A stretch of DNA of 38,650 nt. Source: Rhodobacterales bacterium. Lineage in GTDB: Bacteria > Pseudomonadota > Alphaproteobacteria > Rhodobacterales > Rhodobacteraceae. Where the stretch lies: positions 1-38,650 of the forward strand of contig JAFLCY010000028.1 of NCBI GenBank assembly GCA_017303485.1. The letters are read 5' to 3'. Positions 25,279-33,353 of the stretch are shown here, one piece after another. Made by a program: the position numbers and the translations under genes. The notes below the pieces were generated by a model. That model ran no database searches. It was not told the DNA's origin and saw only the letters and a list, made by a program, of their open reading frames with translations. Position 1 is the stretch's first letter; every line of letters starts with the position of its first letter.

Positions 25279-25280
25279 TC

Positions 25281-26270
25281 TCAGCTCCTGTTCAGGCGGT
25301 ACTCGGCAAGCAGAACCGCAAGGATAAGCAGGGTCCCTTTCGCCAGCATCTGATAAAAGGTCGGCACTGCGGTCAGGATCATCCCGTTGTTCAGGACGCC
25401 CAGGATGGCGACGCCAAGCAATGCGCCAACCACCGTCCCCTTGCCGCCCTGCATTGCGCAGCCACCAAGGAATGCTGCGGTAATGGCCTCAAGTTCAAGG
25501 CCTTGCGAGCCCGAGATCGGTTGGCCAGAACCCGTTCTTGCGGCCAGCAGGATACCCGCGATACCTGCAACTGCGCCCGACAGTACATACATGCTGACGC
25601 GATAGGCGTTCAGGTTCATCCCTGACAGTCGTGCGACGACAGGATTTCCGCCGATGGCATAAAGGTTCCGGCCAGGGATCGAACGGTGCAGAAAAACCCA
25701 GAAGGCGACGGCCACGAAGATCAGGATCCAGATCGGCACCGGAAGACCCAGCACCCGACCGATTCCGATCCAGCGGAAGGTACTGTCAAAAATCGAAATG
25801 GACTGACCGTCCGAAAGGATGAAGGCGATACCTCGGAAGATTGCCATGGTCCCCAGGGTCACGATGACGGCGTTAATCCGGCCATAGGTGACAAGAAGGC
25901 CGTTCATCAGCCCCGCCGCAGCGCCAAGCACGATCCCTGCTGCCAGACCGAGGCCGGCACTTTCGGTTCCCTGGATCGTCATGGCCGTGGCCACGGTCGT
26001 CAAACCGACAATGGACCCCACCGAGATGTCCAGCCCACCCGAGACGATGACCGTCGTCTGGGAAATGGCGAGCACGCCAAGGATGGCCACCCCCATCCCG
26101 ATGTTCAGCACGTTGCGCGAAGTGAAGAAGACGTCGCTTCGGATCGTCCCGAAAATGACCAGAAGAGCGGCCAAGGCGATGATGAGGCTGAGGTTGTGAA
26201 GCCCGATCTTATCTACCAGACCCTTGAAGGTGGTCTTCGATGCGTAGGTGTTTGTCATTGTCTCGCTCAT
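25281..26270 (-). CDS. Sugar ABC transporter permease (RbsC/AraH type)
   Basis: A 329-residue permease with eight to ten hydrophobic segments. Family marks: GGLDISVGSIVGLTTV near residues 77-92, GLVTYGRINAVIVTLGTMAIFRGIAFILSDG near 130-160, and IPGRNLYAIGGNPVVARLSGMN near 195-215, the loop that contacts the ATPase in ribose-type importers. ATG 26270 overlaps the ATPase stop by 4 bp. It probably works as a homodimer. Confidence 0.94.
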   Translation of the reverse strand: MSETMTNTYASKTTFKGLVDKIGLHNLSLIIALAALLVIFGTIRSDVFFTSRNVLNIGMGVAILGVLAISQTTVIVSGGLDISVGSIVGLTTVATAMTIQGTESAGLGLAAGIVLGAAAGLMNGLLVTYGRINAVIVTLGTMAIFRGIAFILSDGQSISIFDSTFRWIGIGRVLGLPVPIWILIFVAVAFWVFLHRSIPGRNLYAIGGNPVVARLSGMNLNAYRVSMYVLSGAVAGIAGILLAARTGSGQPISGSQGLELEAITAAFLGGCAMQGGKGTVVGALLGVAILGVLNNGMILTAVPTFYQMLAKGTLLILAVLLAEYRLNRS

Positions 26271-27805
26271 TTCTGTGCGACCTCCCCTTCTGGCAAGATC
26301 GGCCTGGCAGCCTGAGGCATGGCGGCACGAAGAATTCGATCCTCTGTCATCTCGCTTCCGGCAAGCTCGGCGGTGATGCGCCCTCCGGCCATGACCATCA
26401 CACGGTCAGACAACCCGATGAGTTCGGGCATTTCGGATGAGATGACGATGACTCCAAGCCCGGCGCGGGTAAGGTTGCGGATCAGCGCGTAGATCTCGGA
26501 TTTGGCGCCCACGTCGATGCCCCGCGTGGGCTCGTCCAGAATGAGCACCTTCGGCTGGCGGGCAAGCCAACGCGCAAGAACCACCTTCTGCTGGTTACCG
26601 CCTGAGAGCCGTCCGACCGGTGTATCAAGCGTTGGCGCCTTGATTGCCAGTTGCCGGGCGATGTCCCCGATCACACCCAGGGCCATGGTCTTGCTGAAAA
26701 GTCCACCGCGGGTGATCTTGTCCGGAATGCAGATCACCGCATTGTCGAGGATCGACTGCAGCAGGAGCAGCGCCTCTTCCTTCCGGTCTTCAGGCGCGAA
26801 GCCAAGCCCGGCCATGATGGCTGCTGCCGTGTCGCCGCCTGGAAGATCGACACCGTCGATCATGACACGCCCGGCGCGGCGTCGGTGAAAGCCGAAGATG
26901 CCCTTAGCAAGCTCGGACCGCCCCGCCCCCATGAGGCCGCCGATCCCCAACACCTCGCCGGCACGCAGGTCAAAGCTGATGTCGGTCACATGGTCGGTCG
27001 TCAGCCCCTCGACCCGCAGGATGATCTCTGCGCCGTGCGGGTCCTTGCTGGGGAACATCTCGGACAGGTCGCGTCCGACCATCTTGCGCGTGATGCTTTC
27101 TTCGCTGGCCCCGGCCGCCGAAGTGACATCCACCAAGCTACCGTCGCGCAGAACGGCGATGCGGTCTGCCAGCTCGATGATCTCGGGCAGACGGTGCGAG
27201 ATATAGACGACTGCCACGCCTTCCGATCTGAGACGGCGGATGATCGCAAAGAGCCGCCGCGCTTCTTCGTCCGTCAGCGATGACGTGGGCTCATCGAAGG
27301 CCACGAGGCGACCTCCGGCATGCACGGCGCGCATGATCTCGATCATCTGGCGTTGCGCAGGGCCGAGGCCTTCGCATCGCTGGTCCGGTGAAAGCTCTTG
27401 GTCCATGCCGAATTCAGACAGAAGCCGCGCCGTCTGGAGCGACAACTCGCGGGAGTCGAGCAAGACGCCCGCGCGCTTTGGAAGGTTCCCGATGAAGATA
27501 TTCTCCCCCACGGTCATATGAGGGACGATCTCGGGTTCCTGATGGATCACTCGGATGCCGGCCTCATGGGCGCTCCGGGGACCATTGAACGCGACACGTT
27601 TCCCCTCGACGTGGATTTCACCGCTATCCGGTGGAAACACCCCTTCGATAAGGCGCATCAGCGTGGATTTCCCGGCTCCGTTTTCGCCGACGAGCGCCAG
27701 CACTTCGCCTGGCATGAAACTGAGTGTGACGTCCGAAAGCGCGCGGACCACGCCGAACGACTTGGACAAGCCCTTAACGGACAGAAATGAAACCTGCGTA
27801 TCCAC
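26267..27805 (-). CDS. Sugar ABC transporter ATPase, tandem type (RbsA/AraG/MglA)
   Basis: The 512-residue protein has two ATPase halves. The first has Walker A GENGAGKST near residues 39-47, a signature region GLGPAQRQMIEI and Walker B VAFDEPTSSL. The second has the degenerate Walker A GLMGAGRSE near 291-299, an intact signature LSGGNQQKVVLARWL and Walker B LILDEPTRGIDVG. One degenerate site is normal for this family. It powers uptake by the adjacent RbsC/AraH-type permease. A 59-bp gap containing a strong hairpin separates it from the binding-protein gene upstream. Confidence 0.95.
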   Translation of the reverse strand: MDTQVSFLSVKGLSKSFGVVRALSDVTLSFMPGEVLALVGENGAGKSTLMRLIEGVFPPDSGEIHVEGKRVAFNGPRSAHEAGIRVIHQEPEIVPHMTVGENIFIGNLPKRAGVLLDSRELSLQTARLLSEFGMDQELSPDQRCEGLGPAQRQMIEIMRAVHAGGRLVAFDEPTSSLTDEEARRLFAIIRRLRSEGVAVVYISHRLPEIIELADRIAVLRDGSLVDVTSAAGASEESITRKMVGRDLSEMFPSKDPHGAEIILRVEGLTTDHVTDISFDLRAGEVLGIGGLMGAGRSELAKGIFGFHRRRAGRVMIDGVDLPGGDTAAAIMAGLGFAPEDRKEEALLLLQSILDNAVICIPDKITRGGLFSKTMALGVIGDIARQLAIKAPTLDTPVGRLSGGNQQKVVLARWLARQPKVLILDEPTRGIDVGAKSEIYALIRNLTRAGLGVIVISSEMPELIGLSDRVMVMAGGRITAELAGSEMTEDRILRAAMPQAARPILPEGEVAQK

Positions 27806-27834
27806 CAGTCAATCCGCCACTGCTGGGGTTGAAA

Positions 27835-27855
27835 GGGGCGGCTCGTCGCCGCCCC
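27835..27855 (-). terminator. Perfect 8-bp hairpin between binding-protein and ATPase genes
   Basis: GGGGCGGC (27835-27842), a 5-nt loop and GCCGCCCC (27848-27855). On the minus strand it begins 10 bp after the binding-protein stop and is followed by TTTC. It is likely to stop part of the transcription or shield the 3' end of the binding-protein mRNA, giving more binding protein than membrane components. Confidence 0.72.
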
Positions 27856-27864
27856 CGGTCGGTG

Positions 27865-28842
27865 CTATTTGCAAAGCTTGGCCTTGTAGGTCGTCTCGAA
27901 GTTCTCGGCATTGATGAACTCCGGATCGCTGTAGGTGGCCTGCGGCAGTGCTGTCCCGTCCTTGATCGAGGCGACGAGGGCCGCCACAGCATCACGGCCG
28001 TGATTTGCCGAGTTGAGCCACATCGTTCCGCGGAAGCCGGAAGGGGTGCCGCCACCGAAAGCGTCACAGGCGCGGCTGCCGTCGATGCCGATGCCAAGGC
28101 CCTGATCGGCGGTGTAACCCGCATTCTCCATGGCGCGAGCCGCCCCAAGGACCCCGTCGTCATTGCAGGAGTAGAACACCCAGTTGGTCACTTCGGGGTT
28201 TCCGGTCAGTGTCGTCGTCATGACGTCGATCGAGTTGACCATCGTGTTGTCATAGGCGACGCGGATGATGTTGGCCGGATCGAAGCCGGGCACGCCCGCA
28301 AGGAAGGCTTCCTCCGCACCCATGTTGCGCTGCATGCAGGTATCGGCCTTGCGATCTTCGATCGAGACGACCTTGACGTTCTTGTCGGCCCAGCCCTCGG
28401 AATTGTAGATCGCCGCCAGTTGTTCGCCGACCTTCAGGCCAATGTTCTTGGCATTCATGCCGACATAGGGAACGGGCGTGCCGTCTTCGAAGGTGATGTC
28501 GTCGTCAACGGCAATAAGCGGAATGCCCGCTTCCTTGGCCTTCGCGGCGACAACGGGTCCCAGAGCCTTGTCGGGGACGACAATCGCAATCCCCTTGACG
28601 CCGTCGCCGATCATCGTGTCCAGGGTCGTCACGGTCAGGTTCGCGTCGAACTGCACATCCTGGCTGACGAAGCTGGCACCCAGTTCCTCGGCCTTTTCCT
28701 TGGCACCTGCGACTTCCGCCACGAACCAGGGATGGTCTCCCATCTTGTTGATGAAGCCGATCTTGATGTCCTCGGCAGCCGCCGGGCCGGTAGCAGCCGC
28801 CAGCACCAGTGCCAGCGCCGTCAGTCCCTTGAAATCACGCAT
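27865..28842 (-). CDS. AraF/RbsB-type periplasmic sugar-binding protein
   Basis: A 325-residue periplasmic binding protein of the PBP1 fold. The signal peptide MRDFKGLTALALVLAAATGPAAA is cleaved before EDIKIGF. The line-up resembles L-arabinose-binding protein AraF: IGFINKMGDHPWFVAE near the start, VTTLDTMIGDGVKGIAIVVPDKALG, IPLIAVDDDITFEDG, and YSCNDDGVLGAARAMENAGY near residues 225-245, followed by IGIDGSRACDAFG. AraF-like proteins bind L-arabinose, D-galactose or D-fucose (6-deoxygalactose), sugars of the same ring configuration. This matches the galactonate-type dehydratase of the operon. Its gene starts 22 bp after the SDR stop. Confidence 0.92.
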   Translation of the reverse strand: MRDFKGLTALALVLAAATGPAAAEDIKIGFINKMGDHPWFVAEVAGAKEKAEELGASFVSQDVQFDANLTVTTLDTMIGDGVKGIAIVVPDKALGPVVAAKAKEAGIPLIAVDDDITFEDGTPVPYVGMNAKNIGLKVGEQLAAIYNSEGWADKNVKVVSIEDRKADTCMQRNMGAEEAFLAGVPGFDPANIIRVAYDNTMVNSIDVMTTTLTGNPEVTNWVFYSCNDDGVLGAARAMENAGYTADQGLGIGIDGSRACDAFGGGTPSGFRGTMWLNSANHGRDAVAALVASIKDGTALPQATYSDPEFINAENFETTYKAKLCK

Positions 28843-28864
28843 GGTTCTCCTCCCTTATGGCGTG

Positions 28865-29626
28865 TCAGTCGTGGTAGAGCGCCGATCTCCCTCCATCGAT
28901 CACGATGGTCTCGGCATTGATGAATGGCGCTTCGTCGGATGCGAGAAACACCGCTGTCATGGCAACTTCCTCCGGCCTGCCGATCCGACCGGGCGGGTGG
29001 ATGGCCATTGCCCGCTTCCGCTCCGCCTCCGGGTCGGGAAAGCCTGCCCAATAGGCACGCGCGATCTCGGTCTCGATGTAGCCCGGAGCAATGGCATTTA
29101 CCCGGATGCCTTCGGCTGCGAATTCAATCCCCAAGGACCGGGTCAGCCCGATCAGCCCGTGCTTGGCGACGGGATAGGGAAAGGTGTGCGGGATGATCTT
29201 GAAACCGTGGGTCGAGGCGATGTTGATGATCGACCCAGCGCCGCGCTTCCGCATTCCCGGCAGGACCGCCTCGGACATCGCCCAGGCGGCTTCAAGGTCA
29301 AGCGCCATGCAGCGCGCCCATTCCGACCTCGGCATTTCAAGCGGGCGATGAAAGACGTTCGCGCCAGCGTTGTTCACCAATACGTCGATACGACCGAACC
29401 TTTGGTCTGCCGCAGTCACGGCCGCTTCGATGTCAGCCTGAACGGTCACGTCGCAGCCAACGAAAAGCGCTCCGATCTCGTTCGCAATCCGTTGGCCGGT
29501 TTCAGCGTTCCGTTCGGCAACAACGACCCTTGCACCTTCCGCAACGAATGCCCGCGCGATAGCTTCGCCGATCCCCTGGCCGGCCCCGGTGATCAGCGCA
29601 ACCTTGTCCTGCAACCGACCAGCCAT
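28865..29626 (-). CDS. SDR family dehydrogenase, probable sugar 1-dehydrogenase
   Basis: A 253-residue short-chain dehydrogenase. Cofactor motif TGAGQGIG at residues 13-20, NNAG at 85-88, and catalytic S138, Y151 and K155 (YPVAK). The C-terminus ends IVIDGGRSALYHD. Within this operon the natural role is NAD(P)-dependent oxidation of an aldose to its lactone, feeding the SMP-30 lactonase. E38 following VVVA suggests an acidic residue at the adenosine site, which usually favours NAD. It begins 3 bp after the dehydratase stop. A role as a 2-keto-3-deoxy-acid dehydrogenase cannot be excluded. Confidence 0.9.
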   Translation of the reverse strand: MAGRLQDKVALITGAGQGIGEAIARAFVAEGARVVVAERNAETGQRIANEIGALFVGCDVTVQADIEAAVTAADQRFGRIDVLVNNAGANVFHRPLEMPRSEWARCMALDLEAAWAMSEAVLPGMRKRGAGSIINIASTHGFKIIPHTFPYPVAKHGLIGLTRSLGIEFAAEGIRVNAIAPGYIETEIARAYWAGFPDPEAERKRAMAIHPPGRIGRPEEVAMTAVFLASDEAPFINAETIVIDGGRSALYHD

Positions 29627-29629
29627 GGC

Positions 29630-30802
29630 TCACCAATCCACGATCGTGCCGTCGGGAAGGACGGCATTGGTGGCGTGGAGGATTTCCTGCTCGAAAGGAT
29701 GTCTGGTGATCTCGGCCTCGTTGACCTCGATGCCGAGGCCGGGCTTCTCGGGCAGATCCCAGCGCCCGGGCTTCCGCTCGATTGGCCATTCGACGACCGA
29801 GCCATACCAGGGAACCGCGCCCGACATTTCTTCCTGGACGATCAGGTTGGGCGTCGAGATGCCGAAGTGCAAAGCGGCGACGCCCGCGATCGGCCCGAGT
29901 GGATTGTGCGGCGCAACTCCGATGCCATGGCTTTCGCACATTGCGGCGATCTTCTTGGTCTCGGCCAGACCTCCGGCATGGCAGATGTCTGGCTGGGCAA
30001 TATGGAAGGCCCGCTTCTTCAGCGCTTCGACAAAGTCCCGGCGGCCAACAAGCCGCTCTCCCGACGCGATGTGGACATTCTGCGTCGCGGTCAGAAGGGC
30101 AAGCCCGTCCATATCCTCGGGAGGAACTGGCTCTTCGACGAACAGCGGGCGGCAAGGCTCTACAGCGCGGATGAAGTCCTTGGCCAGCGCGACAGACGCC
30201 GGGCGTCCGTGGAAATCGACCATGATATCGACATCCGGACCAACCGCCTCGCGCAGGCCCATCATCGCGTCGGCGACCCGGTCGATATCGCGGGCCGAGG
30301 CGGCATAATGGGTGTAGGGAATCGAGACAACCTTCACCGCGTCATACCCGGCCTCGACCACCGCACGGCCGCGCTCCGAAAGCTCTGTCCGACCTGACGT
30401 CTCGTAGACCGAACCCATGTCACCCATGCCGAGGTGGGTATATGTCCGGACGTACTCGCGGACCTTGCCCCCAAGCAGACGCCAGACCGGCAGGCCAACC
30501 GACTTTCCGAAGATGTCCCAAAGCGCCATCTCGATCCCGCTGATCGCGGACATGCCGATGATGCCCATGCGCCAGAACCCGTGGCGGGTGAGGATCTGAT
30601 AGCACTGCTCGATGTCGCGCGGGTCACGGCCCAGGATAAGTGGCGCAAGGTCGTCAACCGCCCCGACGATGGACCGCGTCTTCCATTCGAGCGTCGCCTC
30701 GCCCCACCCGACAAGCCCCGGAACGTCGGTCTCGACGCGAACGAATACCCAGTTCCGCATGGCGGCGTTGCAGACAACCGAGCTGATCCGGGTGATATGC
30801 AC
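29630..30802 (-). CDS. Enolase-superfamily sugar-acid dehydratase (galactonate dehydratase-like)
   Basis: A 390-residue mandelate racemase/muconate lactonising enzyme-type protein. Metal ligands fit D196 (VDFHGR), E223/E224 (FVEEP) and E249 (SGERL). The acid/base histidines are H198 in DFHGR and H299 in VAPHNPLGPI, both as in E. coli D-galactonate dehydratase DgoD; FWRMGIIGMSAISGIEMALWD also matches DgoD. It would convert an aldonate to its 2-keto-3-deoxy acid. The start is GTG at 30802, preceded by a perfect AGGAGG seven bases upstream; no ATG is suitably placed. It is the first gene of the eight-gene operon. Substrate options: D-galactonate, D-fuconate or L-arabinonate. Confidence 0.9.
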   Translation of the reverse strand: MHITRISSVVCNAAMRNWVFVRVETDVPGLVGWGEATLEWKTRSIVGAVDDLAPLILGRDPRDIEQCYQILTRHGFWRMGIIGMSAISGIEMALWDIFGKSVGLPVWRLLGGKVREYVRTYTHLGMGDMGSVYETSGRTELSERGRAVVEAGYDAVKVVSIPYTHYAASARDIDRVADAMMGLREAVGPDVDIMVDFHGRPASVALAKDFIRAVEPCRPLFVEEPVPPEDMDGLALLTATQNVHIASGERLVGRRDFVEALKKRAFHIAQPDICHAGGLAETKKIAAMCESHGIGVAPHNPLGPIAGVAALHFGISTPNLIVQEEMSGAVPWYGSVVEWPIERKPGRWDLPEKPGLGIEVNEAEITRHPFEQEILHATNAVLPDGTIVDW

Positions 30803-30955
30803 GATGATTCCTCCTAATTTGTAGTATTTAAATTCTTATTGATGGGCTGTCAACCGGGCGGTGAAGCGGCTCTGCGCGGTCTGTCACTCTCCCTTGCCTG
30901 ACCGCCGGTCGCGCGTCACGATGCGGGCAGGCAGGCGTTCTCCGGGAGAGTCGGA
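30803..30955. promoter_or_regulatory. Divergent promoter region between two sugar gene clusters
   Basis: A 153-bp gap between the minus-strand dehydratase gene and the plus-strand SDR gene. On the dehydratase side there is an AT-rich patch (AATTTGTAGTATTTAAATTCTTATTG split here for brevity; it spans 30816-30841) that stands out from the GC-rich surroundings. It probably carries the promoter and a regulator site of the eight-gene operon. No perfect palindrome was found. A purine-rich ribosome site (CGGGAGAG) precedes the ATG at 30956. Confidence 0.5.
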
Positions 30956-31729
30956 ATGGATCTTCAGCTCGGGCAGAGCGTCGTAGTCGTCACCGGGGCC
31001 GCCAGCGGCATCGGCGCAGCCATCGCACTTTGCCTGGCGGCCGAAGGCGTGGGTGGGCTTGTCCTTACAGACCGGGACGCTGCCGGACTGGCGCGCTTCG
31101 CCTCCGGGTTGCCCTCTGCGATCGCGGTTGAAACCCATGTTGCGGACCTTGCCGATCCTGCTGCCGCAACCGCAATCGCCAATGCCGCCCTGACCCGCTT
31201 CGGCCGTATCGACGGGTTGGTGAACGCCGCAGGTCTGACGACACGCGGGTCGTTCGAAACCGGCACCGTCGCAATCTGGGACCAGCTGTTCGACGTCAAC
31301 GCCCGCGCCGGATTCCTGCTGATGCAGGCCGTCATCGCCGACATGCGACGCCGCGGCGCATCCGGTGCCATTGTGAACATCCTGTCGATGAACGCCTACT
31401 GCGGCCTTCCCGAACTGGCGATCTATTCTGCCACCAAGGCGGCAATGGCGACGCTGACGAAGAATGCCGCCAATGCCCATATGGCCGACCGCATTCGCGT
31501 AACCGGTATCAACCTGGGATGGGTGGCGACAGAAGTCGAGATACAGAAACACGCCGAGATGGGGCATGGCCCGGACTGGATGGCCGCCGCCGCCGCCGCG
31601 CAACCTCTGGGGCGGTTGGTCACGGCTGAAGAATGTGCGCGGCTGGCCGCCTTTCTGCTCTCCGACGCCTCGGTGCCCATGACCGGGGTTCTCCTTGACC
31701 TTGAGCAAAAGGTTGTGGGGGCAATCTGA
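30956..31729 (+). CDS. SDR family oxidoreductase
   Basis: A 257-residue short-chain dehydrogenase. TGAASGIG at 13-20, D39 (NAD preference) in VLTDRD, NAAG at 90-93 and catalytic S144, Y157, K161 (YSATK). It lacks the usual GG near the C-terminus and ends ...GVLLDLEQKVVGAI, where most family members have an I/V-DGG motif. The stop overlaps the RpiR gene start by one base (TGATG). It is likely to be a sugar or polyol dehydrogenase of the plus-strand module; the substrate cannot be told. Confidence 0.89.
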   Translation: MDLQLGQSVVVVTGAASGIGAAIALCLAAEGVGGLVLTDRDAAGLARFASGLPSAIAVETHVADLADPAAATAIANAALTRFGRIDGLVNAAGLTTRGSFETGTVAIWDQLFDVNARAGFLLMQAVIADMRRRGASGAIVNILSMNAYCGLPELAIYSATKAAMATLTKNAANAHMADRIRVTGINLGWVATEVEIQKHAEMGHGPDWMAAAAAAQPLGRLVTAEECARLAAFLLSDASVPMTGVLLDLEQKVVGAI

Positions 31730-32568
31730 TGGCGGACGTAGCCCCCCGTGATTTCGAAGCCCTGCGCGCAGCACTGGTGGCGCGGTCGGACCGGCTGTCG
31801 AAACGGCTTTCGCAGGTCGCCCAGTTCTGCCTGAACCATCCCGAAGAGGTGGCGGTCTCCACCCTCGTGCGGTTGGCCGAATTGGCCGAAGTGCCCCCCG
31901 CCACCATCACCCGCTTCACCAAGGAGTTGGGGTTCCAGGGCTTTTCCGACCTGCAACTGGTGTTCCGCGAGCGGCTTCTTGGGCCACGGCTCCCCTATGC
32001 CGACCGCGTCTCGGGCGCGGGGGACAGCGATCTGGATCAGCCGGGGGCGGTTTTCGGCAGCTTCGTCCGGGCCGCCGTGCAATCCCTTGTGCGGATCGAG
32101 GAGGCGCTGGATCGTGACCAGCTTGCCGCCTGCGTCGAGGTGCTGGCCAGGACCGAGGTGGTCCATGTCGCAGCGGCGCGGGGGGCCTTCGGGCTCGGGG
32201 TCTACACTGTCTATGGACTGGGCAGCATCGGGCGCCGGGCGCAGTTGATCGACAACATCGGCGCCATGCGGGCGATGCAGGTGGCCGCAATGGGACCGGG
32301 GGATGCGCTTCTGGCGATGACCTTCGATGACTACACGCCCGAGACGGTGGAAGTCGTGAAACTTGCGGCCGCACGCGGCAATCCGGTGCTGGTGATCACC
32401 GACAACGCGCTCAGCCCGGTGGCAGGGCTGGCGACGCATGTCCTTTTCGTCAACGAAGCGCGGCTTGGCCATTTCCGCAGCCAGATTCCGGCGATGGTGG
32501 TGGCGCAGGCGATGATCGTCGGGCTGGGGCGCAAGCTTGGAACGGTAGAAAATTCCCATAATCAATAA
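31729..32568 (+). CDS. RpiR/MurR family regulator with SIS domain
   Basis: A 279-residue regulator. The N-terminal HTH_6 domain (about residues 15-85) has SKRLSQVAQFCLNHPEEVAVSTLV and the recognition helix VPPATITRFTKELGFQGFSDLQ. A SIS sugar-phosphate-binding domain follows at about 120-265 (VVHVAAARGAF, then MGPGDALLAMTFDDYTPETVEV). RpiR proteins sense phosphosugars or related metabolites. It is translationally coupled to the SDR gene before it and followed after 59 bp by a second SDR gene. An AT-rich patch at 32545-32585 spanning its 3' end could hold an internal promoter. Confidence 0.91.
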   Translation: MADVAPRDFEALRAALVARSDRLSKRLSQVAQFCLNHPEEVAVSTLVRLAELAEVPPATITRFTKELGFQGFSDLQLVFRERLLGPRLPYADRVSGAGDSDLDQPGAVFGSFVRAAVQSLVRIEEALDRDQLAACVEVLARTEVVHVAAARGAFGLGVYTVYGLGSIGRRAQLIDNIGAMRAMQVAAMGPGDALLAMTFDDYTPETVEVVKLAAARGNPVLVITDNALSPVAGLATHVLFVNEARLGHFRSQIPAMVVAQAMIVGLGRKLGTVENSHNQ

Positions 32569-32627
32569 AATGAAAAATCCTTTGCAACGGCTCGCCATTT
32601 GGCCAAGGATGGACCGGGGAGGACGCC

Positions 32628-33353
32628 ATGATGCACAGCCGATTCGACTTTGCGGGGGCGGAGGTCGTGGTGGTCGGCGCCAGCCGCGCCGGGATCGGGG
32701 CGGCGATTGCACGCTCCTTCCAGGAGGCGGGGGCGAGGGTCGCGATCACCGGGGCTGAGGCCGAGCCTGCACCCGAGGATGCGGCGCGCTTTGACTATGC
32801 GCAGGTCGATGTGACCGACGGGGCGGCGGTCCGGGACTTCGCCGCGCGGCATGACAAGGTGGATGTGCTGGTGAACTGCGCCGCGATCACCGCACGGGGC
32901 GAAGAGATGGCGCCCGAGTTCTTTGCCCATGTCGTCGATGTGAACCTGCACGGCACTTTCCGCATGGCCGAGGCTTTCCATGCGCCGCTCAAGGCGGCCA
33001 GGGGCGCGCTGATCAACATCGCCTCGATGTATGCGATGTTTGGCAGCCCGAAGAACCCGGCCTATGGCGCCTCGAAGGCCGCGGTGGTTCAGTTGACGAA
33101 GTCGCTGGCGATGGCCTGGGCCGGAGATGGCATCCGGGTGAACGCGGTAGCGCCGGGCTTCATCGTCACCCAGCAATCCGCCCGCAGCCGCACCGACCCT
33201 GCCCATGTCGCCGCAGTGAACTTGCGCACACCGATGGGCCGCTGGGGCCAGCCCGAGGATATCGCCGGTCCGGTCCTGTTCCTTGCGTCCCAGGCCGCCG
33301 GATTCATGACCGGCACCTGCCTGGCCATTGACGGGGGGTATTCCGTTGCCTGA
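32628..33353 (+). CDS. SDR family oxidoreductase
   Basis: A 241-residue short-chain dehydrogenase. The glycine motif is GASRAGIG (17-24), with an acidic stretch after the second strand (TGAEAEPAPEDAARFDYAQVDVTD). Catalytic residues are S133, Y146 and K150 (YGASK). The C-terminal AIDGGYSVA is standard for the family. The start at ATG 32628 is preceded by GGGGAGG; ATG 32631 is the alternative. It overlaps the oxidoreductase gene that follows by 8 bp. It is the second SDR of this module, so two successive oxidations or an oxidation/reduction pair are plausible. Confidence 0.9.
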   Translation: MMHSRFDFAGAEVVVVGASRAGIGAAIARSFQEAGARVAITGAEAEPAPEDAARFDYAQVDVTDGAAVRDFAARHDKVDVLVNCAAITARGEEMAPEFFAHVVDVNLHGTFRMAEAFHAPLKAARGALINIASMYAMFGSPKNPAYGASKAAVVQLTKSLAMAWAGDGIRVNAVAPGFIVTQQSARSRTDPAHVAAVNLRTPMGRWGQPEDIAGPVLFLASQAAGFMTGTCLAIDGGYSVA

